Source: Solen grandis (Eukaryota; Mollusca; Bivalvia; Adapedonta; Solenidae). From it: a stretch of 64,000 nt of DNA. The translations under genes and the position numbers were made by a program. Positions 49,921 through 59,739 of the stretch are shown piece after piece. Under the pieces are notes generated by a model. It saw nothing but the letters and a program-made list of their open reading frames with translations. It made no database searches and was not told the DNA's origin. The DNA lies in contig CM037788.1 in the NCBI GenBank assembly GCA_021229015.1, forward strand, positions 44,622,696 to 44,686,695, read 5' to 3'. The stretch's first letter is position 1, and every line of letters begins with the position of its first letter.

Positions 49921-52900
49921 TTATATAACACCACTTATAGAATAATGGTTAAATCCAAGGCTAGAAATTCCATCTTCCAACCAGAAGCGCTTATCGTCGA
50001 AGGCACTCAAAGATGTTTTGTTAATTTTATCACAGTACATAATATGGTGATCACTTCGTAATCCATACATGATGTGCTTGGATTGGGAACTATTTAACAG
50101 TGTTTTTTTGTAATGTTCATGCATTATTTCTTTTTTCACGACTGCACGAGAAATACCTTTACACCGTTTTTCATTCACTTCTATACCGTTTTTATCATAA
50201 ATATAGCTGTACATTTTAGGACGCAATGCCACAAATTCCTTCATAGGCACACCACCTAATTCGTCTTTAAAAACACCAATTTGTTTTTTCCTCACATTGG
50301 TAAAAAGTGGGTGATTTGTTGGATAATTAGATGTATCATACAAGTGAATACTGTCCATCATATCTCTATAAACATCGTCAGTCAGAATGTGGGTTACAAA
50401 GCTATCAGTATCAGTCGCTAATAATGTTATTTTATCTTGATATTTGGGTTTCAAATGATTGTAATAATAATTGTACATAAGATACTTGGCTAAATCTAAT
50501 ATCGCCATGCCACAATAAACAGGTTGGACAAAGTTAACCTTGGTATAATTACACTCAACACCAACAAGATCTTCGCTGAATAATTTCATACGTTGGAACG
50601 TGGGTCTAGCAGCATATTTCCGAAGTTTCTTCTCGGTGTGTGCCAACTTGATATCCACATATTTGCGACAGTTTTGCAACGTTTTCCCTGAAAATACAGA
50701 AATTAATATAAGTAAAGGGAAACAACTAGTAACTATCCCTGCTTACATTTAAGTAATGCTTGTAAGAGTGAATGTTCTTGTATAAAAAGTATAAACAATT
50801 TCTATGTCACAAAATTGCTTAGCGTTTTGAAGTGAAAGAATACTACATAATATATTTGTACACAAAATAGTTGTACACAAAAAAGATAAAACATAATTAC
50901 CGAAAATAGCATTATTCATCAGTTTGTAGAAATCTTTTTCAAATTCTGTTTGGGCCACTTTCCGACATTCAGTGTTGAAGTCAATGTAGGATTTAAGGTA
51001 TGGTTCTTGTTGAAACTGTAGTACCCTGTGGATATGCTTGATTCGCATACCTAGTTGTAGGTAGAGCTGGAGTGTGCGATAATGTACAACATAATTATTT
51101 TTATCATTCAATGTCAACATCAATTTCTCTACTTTTGATCGAGTGGGATGAAAATCTTGTTTGTCTTCTGTCCCATGTAGTTGTTTCCACAACGTTTTAG
51201 AATATGGAGATAATTCATCATCATCTACATGTCTTTTTTCTGGACAGAGAGGATAATCGTTGGTAAAATCATGTAGAGATGGTGGATATTCTAATGATAC
51301 TTCTAAGATGTACCCAATATCGCTGTTTTCTTCAACTGTGGGGATATTTAGTTGTCTGATTTCTTGTTCACTAAGCCATTTGAAATCAGAATGTGGGAGA
51401 TATTGACTCATAGCCCATCCATACAGGTTGTTTGCATCCTCATAACAGAGGTAGGATGTAGGTTTTGAACAGTCATAATCTTTCAAATAAGGGTTATTGG
51501 CGGTTTTCAGTCGATTGGATACTTGTGACACACCGCCACGGACACCTTTTTCAATAAACAACACCATATCAATATCAGTCAATAGCTCCAATTTCATACC
51601 AGTCATTTTCAAGCATGCACTCCAACTTAATCCGGGGGCTCCATAATAATGAGCAGGGTCTAAATTGTATTTGGAGAGACACACATTTCTAAACTCTTCA
51701 AACACACATGCTAGTAAACTCACATCTGTCTTCACATATGTCACCATATAATCCTCCAGAGTGTTCATGTGTAGAGAGTTGAATACATTACATGCGTGTT
51801 CATAATCTTCTTCAGATATTGTTTGTTTGGTTAAGTCTGAATAGAATGCATCACGTGGTGGTAGATGGGTTTCTGTTAAGCGTTCCATAGAATCCATATA
51901 CTGATAGGGAAACACACCTTTTCTCAACAACAGATTTGCATGAGTTTGATTTGGGAAGTCTTCAAAGAACAACTTAAAACAACGTTCACCGCTTAATTTC
52001 ACATTCTCCACTAATTTTTCTAAGCTTGAATTCATAAACTGGAGAGAATCAATAAATTTTAAAGATCCGAGTGAGAATGAAATGTATTTCTCCATGTTAT
52101 TTGCTATCACTTTAATGTTTCTGTCTTTGAAAAGTCCCACAGACTGCATGATCAGGTGGGAATCATACCCACGTAAATTATGAAACACGACAGGAATAAA
52201 ATCCGCTTGATTACAATTGACATTGCATACATTGTGTGCAGCACCGATGAATTTCCCTGTTAGATGATTATGGTGTCGTACAACTCTCCCATATTGTTTA
52301 TCATAGATGGAAAGCACTTTGTCACAAATACAACACTTGTTTGTATTTTCAAATTCTGTTTGCTCTTCTTGCGTTAAATTCATAGGTTGTATAGTTTCTA
52401 AAATAGATTTGATGTGTTCTTGTTCTTCAATCATACAATGTAAAAATTGTTGACTAGCATCTTGACCAACATAAGACACCGTAGGTTTGGTATACTGCGA
52501 ATCTTCACATACTACTTTATAAGCAAATGCACATGGTGTTTGTTTTGTCACATGATTTTTATCATGTAGTGGTGTATTTAAACACTCGAAATCTGCATAG
52601 ATAATGAATGGTATGCGTAATGATTTTTCATAATCCTTGAATTGTAAGATATTGTCACCAGGTTGTGGTAATTCCACTTTTTGTGGACCATTGGTAGAAC
52701 AGTAATCAATATGATTATCCAACAATTCCCGTCGTACAAACCCATGTAAACAGTAGGGACAATAAAAGTTTGGGCGATGTGATGACTTCGTTCTGTGAAG
52801 AAACTTGTTCAAATTCTGTATCAAACAATAATGTGTTTTGTCACCGGCTTGTAAAAACAACAAGTTCACATGATAAAACCTTCCCTTTTGTTTTGTTATT

Positions 52901-54252
52901 TTCATAGGAAATATTTCTTTGTCTTCAAACCCAAAAACGTTTACTGAAATCTGTGGGTTCTGTTGTTCAAATTTGTCCATTTTAGAAATAGACACGGGTG
53001 ATAGAATGTCTTTCATATTGAGTTCGTGCTCATATTGCATATAATCATTAGCATTTGTTGATTTACTTGGGTGTAAAGCAGCCAAAACACTCCACTGAAA
53101 ACACTTCTGATCTTCATTTTTGATATTCAGGATAGAATTGTTGTTTTGCAATGTTTTTGGTAACGGAATATGGCTACTGGCTTTCAACGGTGTATATTTA
53201 ACAGTGTGAATTTCAAGATGTAACACCTTTTTTAACACCCAACCAGATCCATTACGCATAAATTCCTCTAAACTTTTGAGTATTTTCTGTAGCGCTTCAT
53301 TCAGGTCGTGCTCGTTGTAAGTGTCCAGGTTTAACAATATGTATGTTCGACTTCTAAAGTGAGGTGTTGACACAGTATTATCTCCATCAGCGTTAAAGCG
53401 TTCCAACTCTATTTGCACAGTTAAATACCACTTGATAGGTTGTTGAGATACCCTTGATAACAAGTATTCTTGAATAAGTAGACGGGTGTTGGCTAAGAAT
53501 CCAAGTAAATCGTTTTCTTCGGATCCTTGTGGCTTAACGGAGGCAATTTCGGCACTGTTATTCAATGCATTGGTTATAGATGATTTTCGATTTTCACCCG
53601 GTAATGGTGATTTTCGATTTTCACCTGGTAATGGTGATTTTCGATATTCACCCGGTAATGGTGATTTTCGATATTCACCTGGTAATGGTGATTTTCGATA
53701 TTCACCCGGTAATGGTGATTTTCGATATTCACCCGGTAATGGTGATTTTCGATTTTCATCATGTGATTGTGTTCCTGAAGTTGATGTTGACTGATTGTTT
53801 ACTGATTTGTTCAGAGGGTGTGTAGAAACCACGTGGTTGTACAAGTCTTCATAAGTGTCAAACTCAAACAGACAATGATTACATTGAAATGTACGAGGAT
53901 TTACACCATGCACATTTTTTAAATGTCTATTTAAGAAATCTTTTCTTCTAAATTTTTGACCGCAGATGTAACACTTTACAAAATATGTATGTGAAAGTTC
54001 ATGACGGTTCAAGTGTTTTTTGTGTTGAAACAGTTTGTTACACAATTTACATTTGTATTTTCTTTTTTCTACACAATCTGCCCATCTCATCATTTTTTCC
54101 TCATCTTCAGTACAAAAGTCTAAATTTTGTTGGAGATTATTTTCTGTTTGGTCTGCAATATCCATCATTTCATTTTCATCAGCACTACTCCAGGCTGGTG
54201 AATTTGCCATTTTACCTACGTGATGGTTACGGAAAAAATGAAGTTTAATCAT
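49921..54252 (-). CDS. POLB: Polinton protein-primed DNA polymerase B with N-terminal C2H2 fingers, two exons
   Basis: It replicates the element's DNA using a terminal protein primer. Exons 54252-50901 and 50687-49921 give about 1372 residues. Three C2H2 fingers (about 65-145) come first, then a 9-residue repeat RKSPLPGE(Y/N) six times (about 165-223). A further Cys/His finger 'FYCPYCLHGF' precedes the exonuclease motifs: 'IYADFECL' (about 550), 'FHNLRGYDSHLI' (about 690) and 'YVKTDVSLL' (about 838). Polymerase motif A is 'YEDANNLYGWAM' (about 935), motif B 'KLMNNAIFGKT' spans the intron, and motif C is 'ATDTDSF' (about 1205). 'LRPKMYSY' and 'KRCKGI' follow, so all catalytic residues are present and the C-terminus looks complete. 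The start may instead be the Met 14 codons in (54210). It begins 13 bp after the 172-aa gene. Confidence 0.96.
50688..50900 (-). other. spliceosomal intron in the polymerase gene
   Basis: Between the two exons lie 213 bp beginning 'gtaattatg' and ending 'tctgtattttcag' on the minus strand. The intron splits a Gly codon after its first base inside the invariant motif B, and joining the exons continues the conserved motif exactly. The intron has in-frame stops and a pyrimidine-rich 3' end. A simple frameshift would not leave GT and AG at precisely these points. Confidence 0.92.
53582..53760. repeat. 27-bp coding minisatellite in POLB
   Basis: Six full 27-bp units and a partial seventh start at 53582, 53609, 53636, 53663, 53690, 53717 and 53744. 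Units differ only at a T/A and a C/T position. The length is a multiple of three, so copy-number change keeps the polymerase frame. Open frames seen on the opposite strand here are a by-product. Confidence 0.95.
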
Positions 54253-54265
54253 CTAAGACAACCAT

Positions 54266-54784
54266 TTATACTAAATAGTTGACCCATTTTGATTGATTGG
54301 TATGTCTTTGTCTTTTATGATCTTGTGAACGTTTGACGTTACCATGGTTGCTTGACCCAACCTTCTTACTACCACCTTGAACTATTTTTATTGTGGTGGG
54401 TTTGATGTTCTGACCTTGAGGTTTTCGCGCGATTTTTTTTTTGGAATGACATTGTGATTCCCGCTTCTTATCAGATTGGTGTGACGGTGGTTGACCCGAC
54501 CGCTTAGCCTTTACAACTTGTTTCAACAGTGAATATCCTTGTGGGGAAGGATTTGCTTTAGATATTTCATCTCCAAAATCTCCAAATAATTGGTCAAAAC
54601 TTTTCTCTACAAACATATGTGGTTTTTCAATTATTTCTTTATTTCTTTCAATGTTTTTTTCTGTGTGTATTTGGTTGCTCTCTGTGTTTTTTTCGGTTGA
54701 TATCTGTTCAGTTTTCAATTGCTTCAATCCCTCTATCATCTGTTCATACTTTCGTTTAGATACTAATGTCATTTCTTCTGCCAT
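54266..54784 (-). CDS. 172-aa Polinton ORF of unknown function
   Basis: The N-terminus 'MTLVSKRKYEQMIEGLKQL' predicts a short coiled coil. Glu/Asn/Thr-rich sequence follows, then an acidic patch 'FDQLFGDFGDEIS' and 'SPQGYSLLKQVVKAKR'. The C-terminus is strongly basic and Ser/Gln-rich, with Lys-Lys-Lys and Arg-Lys clusters suggesting nucleic-acid binding or nuclear import. Its start codon overlaps the stop of the 102-aa gene (TAATG). It has no protease-like His/Cys signature, so it is not the missing adenain. A virion or terminal-protein role is possible but unsupported. It is probably a real gene because of its position and packing. Confidence 0.75.
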   Translation of the reverse strand: MAEEMTLVSKRKYEQMIEGLKQLKTEQISTEKNTESNQIHTEKNIERNKEIIEKPHMFVEKSFDQLFGDFGDEISKANPSPQGYSLLKQVVKAKRSGQPPSHQSDKKRESQCHSKKKIARKPQGQNIKPTTIKIVQGGSKKVGSSNHGNVKRSQDHKRQRHTNQSKWVNYLV

Positions 54785-55092
54785 TATAATTCTTTTATCA
54801 CAGCTTTAATTAATAGTAAAAAATATTTCAAATATTTTGTAAGGAGTTCCTTTCTTCTTTTTGTTGACACACTCTTAGCGATAAATGTTCGAATGACAGA
54901 TTTATAACGTTGTAACTTCTTTTTATCCGCCTCAGGTAAAGATCGATACCCATGAATGACGTTGTATACAATCTGCACAAAGACTTGAAGTTGTGATTTT
55001 GTCATAGTCTTTACTAATGCGAGTTGTTGTTTTTTTGTTGTGGCGAGTAAAAGTAAAATGAAATCCTTTTCTTTCTTGACAACCACATTCAT
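54784..55092 (-). CDS. 102-aa conserved Polinton small protein, possible membrane-active virion protein
   Basis: A helical protein with 'MTKSQLQVFVQIVYNVI', then 'LPEADKKKLQRYKSVIRTF' and 'SVSTKRRKELLTK', ending in the hydrophobic stretch 'YLKYFLLLIKAVI'. I recognise the layout (Leu-rich helix, K-K-L-x-x-Y-K, then V-S-x-K-R-(R/K) and a hydrophobic C-terminus) from small ORFs near the capsid genes of animal Polintons. A role like adenovirus protein VI in membrane disruption has been thought plausible for such proteins; here that is inference. Its ATG overlaps the ATPase stop (ATGA), and its stop overlaps the next ATG by one base. Confidence 0.8.
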   Translation of the reverse strand: MNVVVKKEKDFILLLLATTKKQQLALVKTMTKSQLQVFVQIVYNVIHGYRSLPEADKKKLQRYKSVIRTFIAKSVSTKRRKELLTKYLKYFLLLIKAVIKEL

Positions 55093-55739
55093 TTTTTAGG
55101 GATAAATATGCTAACAACTTGTCCCGGCAAAATGTGACTTCGTAATGAATACTCAGGGATGCTGTGTGGACTAATATCAATCAAGATGTATGCATACTTG
55201 TCTTGTGTTGCCTTTTTATAAGCATCCATGAAATAGTGTGTGTTGGAAGGGAACAACTGTCTAGCAAATACGTTTATTTGTTGTTCATCTCGTCTGTTTT
55301 TGAATAAAATAAAATAGTGAGATTGTAGCGAAATACACCTAAAGTATTTTCCACCAGAAAATAAATTCTGTACAATAAAAAACACTGAAAAATTCATGTG
55401 GTGACTATGTTTCGTGAAAATATCAAGTGTTGTTTTGTCCTTTTCTGCCACACTCATAAGATCATCTAATACCAAAATTCGATGTTTTCCATCCAATGAC
55501 CATGATTCTAGATTTTCTTTTGTTGGTAATCCATCAAAGAACTCAATATTTGAAATAGTGTTCTGCATTTCTGCAAATTTTGCTTGCCATACACCATATG
55601 CGTAAATAATTTGCACAGGAGGTTCTGTAAACATTTCATGACTATGTTTTAAAATCTCAAAAACTAATGTTGATTTCCCCGAGGATGAACTCCCAGCTAC
55701 TATACAAATAGCTGGTGAAATAAATTTTAAAACCTCCAT
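55089..55739 (-). CDS. ATP: Polinton genome-packaging ATPase (FtsK/HerA, A32-like)
   Basis: This ATPase would pump the element's DNA into preformed capsids. From the Met chosen here (216 residues), Walker A 'GSSSSGKST' lies at 16-24 and Walker B 'RILVLDDLM' at 87-95. 'FSVFFIVQNLF' and 'YFILFKNRRDEQQINVFAR' with 'LFPSN' complete the family core. The open frame continues upstream to 55895, but that segment is hydrophobic, low in similarity and contains a poly(A) signal serving the upstream gene, so the internal Met is preferred. The C-terminus, 'SIFIPKK', overlaps the 102-aa gene by four bases. All catalytic residues are intact. Confidence 0.93.
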   Translation of the reverse strand: MEVLKFISPAICIVAGSSSSGKSTLVFEILKHSHEMFTEPPVQIIYAYGVWQAKFAEMQNTISNIEFFDGLPTKENLESWSLDGKHRILVLDDLMSVAEKDKTTLDIFTKHSHHMNFSVFFIVQNLFSGGKYFRCISLQSHYFILFKNRRDEQQINVFARQLFPSNTHYFMDAYKKATQDKYAYILIDISPHSIPEYSLRSHILPGQVVSIFIPKK

Positions 55740-55835
55740 GTTTTCAGGAAGACGCTTATGTACACAATGAGGTTGGGGTTTTTTGGGGATATAAATTGGT
55801 AAATAAATTAATACAAACACTCTTTGTTTTAAGAT

Positions 55836-55841
55836 TTTATT
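55836..55841 (-). promoter_or_regulatory. poly(A) signal AATAAA after the major capsid gene
   Basis: Minus-strand AATAAA lies about 90 bases past the capsid stop, in the same 'aaaataaaatct' context as the signal at 49775. It lies upstream of the preferred ATPase start, implying that ATPase and polymerase come from a separate transcript. Confidence 0.5.
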
Positions 55842-55927
55842 TTGAATTAAGGTATTACATAGAATACAATGATAATTACACAAGCAAAACAACATTTATC
55901 ATACAGTCACTCATTGTGATAAAACGA

Positions 55928-57229
55928 TTACATAATAATATCTCTGTCTTTGGTTATTTCAAAATAACCCAATGATTCACTATACACAATGCAAGCTATT
56001 GTGTCGCTTAATGCTGTTCCAAATTGAACTTCTAATTTAACATTCCCTGTTTGAAGCAACGGAATAAATTCGTTAAAATATGGGTTTAAGTCGAAGGCAA
56101 ACAGAGTTGATCCTCTAACAAATTGTTCTCTGGTAATACTGATACCCTCGTTTTGGTTCCATTTGTTTGCTAAAACAAACAGATTGGTGTATGCTCTGAC
56201 AATGCTTGTACCTTCGTTAAAGTCTAACTTTAACGGATTACCCATTACAGGTATACCATCTGCATACAAACATATAGATGTAATATTACAGTTAAAAAAG
56301 TCGAATGGGTTTGATTCATAATTGCCAGATGAACTGGTTGACTCCACGAACCCAACCACAACTTTATCGGGTTTTTGTCCTTGATATAGGTTATCCCAGT
56401 GGAATGTTGTACTACCAGAGGGAATACTCTGTATGCGTGTTTCTGATTTAGGATAAAAATATTTCGCGTTTGTATGTTGTAACATTTCATTATGGGCATA
56501 AAGCACTGAAGGACTAACAGACACTTTTCTTGCGAGTAACATGATATCAAGAATGTCAATCTTGTAAGCAGGTGTTGCTTCCCCTGAGAGAAGGCAGAAA
56601 GCTGGCGATGATCTATACAATTTAAGTTTTACATCCACTTGGTTTAATATGTAACGTGGTATTTGGAAAAAGTCATGAAATAACGGTCCTTGCAAATCCA
56701 ATATTTTTGACTTTGCTATGAATTGAGCTCTCACTGTCAGTCCGTTGTTTGCACCTGCTGGGTTGGGGTCCTCTGGATGATCGTGATCATCTGGGTAAAA
56801 TACCTGTGTATTGGTTTGTGTTGATGTAGTGGAAGGATCTAAATTCATCAATGTTTTGATCATAGCCGTGTAAGGGTTGTTGTTACATGTCACTGACGTT
56901 TTGTTTTGTAAAGTAACCTCTGAAGACGAAAACAAAGACTGTAGAAACAGGTTAACAGGACCAGTTTTTTCATTTGCTTCAAGAGGTTTCCGATCTGCTT
57001 TCACCACTTTTAATCTCACATAAAGTTGAGACCCCTTCAAATCGATGTATTCGATTGAATTGCTAGAGTTTATTCTAAATTCGATTGGGCTTCCATCTGT
57101 TACTTGAGATGATGGTCGAATTTCTTGGTATGTGACATTGTTTACAGCTACTTGTGTTGGTGGGAGATCGAATAACTGTAAACCCATAGGAATTCCCTCA
57201 TGAAAAGCTTCATTGTTTAACACTGACAT
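55928..57229 (-). CDS. MCP: Polinton major capsid protein (double jelly-roll)
   Basis: A 433-residue protein of the family long listed in animal genomes as 'F54H12.2-like' and later recognised as the Polinton hexon-type capsid protein. The N-terminal '[11 protein letters not shown]' and 'SPIEFRI' with '[16 protein letters not shown]' are family hallmarks. '[19 protein letters not shown]' and '[11 protein letters not shown]' follow, then '[20 protein letters not shown]', a loop region, and the second-barrel segment '[16 protein letters not shown]'. The C-terminal '[14 protein letters not shown]' with '[14 protein letters not shown]' completes it. Length and motif order are full. It starts two bases after the core-like gene and ends before the poly(A) signal at 55836. 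Confidence 0.95.
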   Translation of the reverse strand: MSVLNNEAFHEGIPMGLQLFDLPPTQVAVNNVTYQEIRPSSQVTDGSPIEFRINSSNSIEYIDLKGSQLYVRLKVVKADRKPLEANEKTGPVNLFLQSLFSSSEVTLQNKTSVTCNNNPYTAMIKTLMNLDPSTTSTQTNTQVFYPDDHDHPEDPNPAGANNGLTVRAQFIAKSKILDLQGPLFHDFFQIPRYILNQVDVKLKLYRSSPAFCLLSGEATPAYKIDILDIMLLARKVSVSPSVLYAHNEMLQHTNAKYFYPKSETRIQSIPSGSTTFHWDNLYQGQKPDKVVVGFVESTSSSGNYESNPFDFFNCNITSICLYADGIPVMGNPLKLDFNEGTSIVRAYTNLFVLANKWNQNEGISITREQFVRGSTLFAFDLNPYFNEFIPLLQTGNVKLEVQFGTALSDTIACIVYSESLGYFEITKDRDIIM

Positions 57230-57231
57230 AT

Positions 57232-57645
57232 TTACCCAAATATATCTTTCAGGTGGTTCCTTTTACTTGTGATTTTTTTAGGAGTGGTTCTTTTAGCTTT
57301 TTTCACAATTTTTGAGAGTTTTGTCTTTGCTTTTTGTCCAGTTTTTCCACCTTTTTTCTTTTGTTTCGTTTTATATTTCCTCTGTCTCTGTTTAGTTGTC
57401 TGTACACGTTTAGGTTTACTTGCCCGTTTCGATCTGTACTTGTTAGTAGCTGATGTCGTAATGATTGAAGTAGATGGTGTGTCTGTATTTATACGTTCTA
57501 TCTCCGATTTCGCTCTATCCACCACACTTTGAACTGGTGAACTTAGCTTTATGGTGGAATTATTCATTTTCAAAGTATCTGATGGTTTTTTCTCAAAATA
57601 TTTCACCCATTTTTTGGGGTCAGGTACATACAACGCAGAATTCAT
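57232..57645 (-). CDS. Polinton basic core-like protein
   Basis: A 137-residue protein with a conserved N-terminus, '[18 protein letters not shown]', and a '[18 protein letters not shown]' helix, then about 70 residues composed mostly of Lys, Arg and Thr. The basic tail implies DNA condensation in a virion, as for adenovirus core peptides. A short N-terminal 'KKW...YF' segment like this recurs in small Polinton ORFs next to the penton gene. Its ATG overlaps the end of the minor capsid gene by four bases, and the major capsid ATG follows two bases after its stop. A truncated relative lies at 26695-26988 in the same order. Confidence 0.82.
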   Translation of the reverse strand: MNSALYVPDPKKWVKYFEKKPSDTLKMNNSTIKLSSPVQSVVDRAKSEIERINTDTPSTSIITTSATNKYRSKRASKPKRVQTTKQRQRKYKTKQKKKGGKTGQKAKTKLSKIVKKAKRTTPKKITSKRNHLKDIFG

Positions 57646-58058
57646 GTTTGTCTTACAAACTGTAATGTCAGCAACACAGGTTCTTGTAGGAATGAGGCAT
57701 TTTGATCTTTCATATCCTTTATATAGATTTCGAATTCTACTAGCTCTTTTTCTTTCAACGGTAAATATATGGGTGTATCAAAACTGGAACTCCAGTGATT
57801 ACTTTTAGTTTGTGTTAAACGTCGTAAAACTGGAACTTTCTTTCCTTCCACAATACTTTCACCACAAATATTTGAAAATATGAACATAGTTTGGCTCGAA
57901 CTGTTTCGTACCTTTGAAGCTGAGGCTTGAAATTCTATCAATGCCACTTTCCATTTTCCTTCAAATATCAGTGGTGATTTTAAATGTACTTTAAAATGCC
58001 AGGGTTTATTGTTGGGAAAATAGTCATTACTTTCGTCACTCTTTATATACACTATCAT
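57642..58058 (-). CDS. mCP: Polinton minor capsid (penton-like, single jelly-roll) protein
   Basis: A 138-residue beta-rich protein expected to form pentameric vertices. I start it at 'MIVYIKSDESNDYFPNN', not at the Met 20 codons upstream, because those 20 codons overlay the integrase chromodomain-like tail in another frame. Characteristic segments are 'NKPWHFKVHLKSPL', 'GKWKVALIEF' and 'IFSNICGES', with 'VPVLRRL' in the middle and a 'PIYLPLKEKELVEFEIYIKD' strand region. It ends in '[12 protein letters not shown]'. The start codon overlaps the degenerate integrase stop as ATGA. A relic homologue is at 26979-27330. Confidence 0.88.
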   Translation of the reverse strand: MIVYIKSDESNDYFPNNKPWHFKVHLKSPLIFEGKWKVALIEFQASASKVRNSSSQTMFIFSNICGESIVEGKKVPVLRRLTQTKSNHWSSSFDTPIYLPLKEKELVEFEIYIKDMKDQNASFLQEPVLLTLQFVRQT

Positions 58059-59148
58059 GTTTCTTTGACTTCTTCGCTTGAAACCCAGGAATTGAATGAG
58101 GATGGGAAACCATCCCACGATACGAAATACTCCAGTTTTCCAGCACGTTTTCTTTTCCTTAAAATTTTATCAATAAACCATAAACTGTTTTGTCTTTTTC
58201 TACTTTTTGTAGCTCTGTATTATAAAATAATCCAGAAATCACCTCGTTGTTTAAGTCTTTCCCGCATACATGGGAATTTTTTATATTGTCTATGATTTAT
58301 TTTGAATACTTCTCTAGTAAATTGTTCATGATAGGATCTTTGAAAGGGATGTTTTATATGAGAAATACGAACCAGATCTCCTTTCTTGAATTGAAATGGT
58401 ACTTTTCTTTGGATTTTTTTCGGGATCTTAGGTACATGTAATAAAATAAATCAGCCTCATTTTGTTTGTTAACATCTTTCGGTGCTGTGTTGTTTAAACT
58501 CCTATGCGGCGATGCATTATAATTGTCTACTATACTTTGTAGATCATCAATATATCGATAGGATCTCTTGTATCTCATCCATCTGTACAACATGACTTTC
58601 ATTGTTTTCTGTACACGTTCAACATAATTCGCTTTAGGAATATTCTGCGTAGTAAAATAATACACATTGTTGTCTTTCAAATATTTCTTCAAAAACCGGT
58701 TATTGAATTCTGAACCTTTATCCGTCCTCAGTTTTAAAGGCTTTCTTTCAGCAAATATTTTTTTCATAGATTGTAAAATAGATGTGGCTGTTTTGTCATG
58801 CAACGGTTTTACCCACAGGTAACGACTAAATATGTCAATCACAAACAACAAAAATCGCACACCATCATTATATTTCTTCAGGTTTTCCACTGAAGTTAAA
58901 TCAGCATCAAACTGTTCATCAATAGATGATACCAGAACTCTTGCCGTTTTAAATGTGTGTCGTGGTTCTCTTGATAGAGAATAGTTGTCTTGATTTTTTA
59001 ACCATTTCTTGATAAAATGCAGTGTAAATACTCTGGGATATTTTTTCTCCAAAATTCTGTAAAGCTTTTGAGGACCCGTAAATGCACCAGGCTTATTTGT
59101 ATTATAGTAATATTTCTGTAGAATAGACTCCTTCTCATGCTTATCCAT
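58055..59148 (-). pseudogene. INT: Polinton integrase: intact catalytic core, frameshifted C-terminal domains
   Basis: The 264-residue open frame (58354-59148) holds an N-terminal helical part without an HHCC finger and an RNase H-fold DDE core: Asp83 in 'FDADLTSV', Asp143 in 'LRTDKGSEF' and Glu177 in 'NYVERVQ'. 'YNASPHRSLNNTAPKDV' follows as in retroviral-type integrases. After about 58400 the frame is lost. Downstream, the SH3-like segment ('KGDLVRISHIK'), then an 'ISGLFYNTELQKV' segment, and then a chromodomain-like 'EYFVSWDGF' segment occur in different frames. The changes are near 58390, 58260 and 58165. All three sit by short homopolymers, so sequencing error is possible. If real, the enzyme is probably defective in target recognition. 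Confidence 0.9.
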
Positions 59149-59739
59149 AACTAAAATGAAGGTTAAAGTACAACCTATTTTATTTTGATTTTGAATTTGT
59201 ATTATCTGTTAGTGTACGCTGTATAAGGTCACCTTCTCTGCTAATAATAGTTTACACTCCATAACAGATGTTAAAGAGTATCTGGGGTGTACACAGGTAT
59301 GAGTTATGGTTTACTGATCGCATATGGTGGATTGTTTACACTGTGGTGTGCTGAGCCGTGCTGAGATAAGGATTAAAATTGGTTCGCATGGTTTGTGGTC
59401 ACTGAGGATACCACACTAACAATAACCTATTAAAACCATCTCAACTTTTCTGGTTATTCAACTTTGATATATTTTCCATACTTTTGACAATTATTTGATA
59501 GTAACAACACAACAAACACTTATATACATTATATTAAATATTTATTTACACGACCATAAATACAATTAAAATACATTTACATCAGTAAAAAATACATGGG
59601 ATATGAAAATGCACAACATTAGAAATCAATTACATAATAACTAACAAACATGGTTATTACACAAACACTTTTCCACACAAAGTATAACATATTCGATCAA
59701 TACATGATTTACAATAACAAATTCGTGTTACAAACTACT
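59149..59739. promoter_or_regulatory. intergenic region upstream of integrase
   Basis: This 590-bp gap is the largest between the integrase and the accessory block. It contains 'tataagg' near 59222, a candidate TATA-type element on the plus strand reading, and on the minus strand the 3' end of the accessory block with AATAAA at 59541-59546. It lacks the GCATGCGCAG iterons seen farther upstream. A promoter for the integrase-capsid block is expected here but not demonstrated. Confidence 0.4.
59541..59546 (-). promoter_or_regulatory. poly(A) signal AATAAA after the accessory block
   Basis: Minus-strand AATAAA ('gtaaataaatatt') lies about 195 bases beyond the stop of the HPSQ protein, and about 390 bases ahead of the integrase start. 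It marks a likely end for the PC4-like/BIR/HPSQ transcript. Confidence 0.5.

Noticed and set aside
50688..50900. Polymerase inactivated by a frameshift and stop
   Set aside because: The interruption is bounded by exact GT and AG and its removal restores the conserved motif, so an intron is the better explanation.
53486..53825. Open frames opposite the polymerase N-terminus
   Set aside because: They are produced by the 27-bp repeat, which is open in several frames; the minus-strand frame carries the conserved polymerase.
57984..58441. Plus-strand open frames over the integrase tail
   Set aside because: Antisense shadows of the integrase/penton region with no family features.
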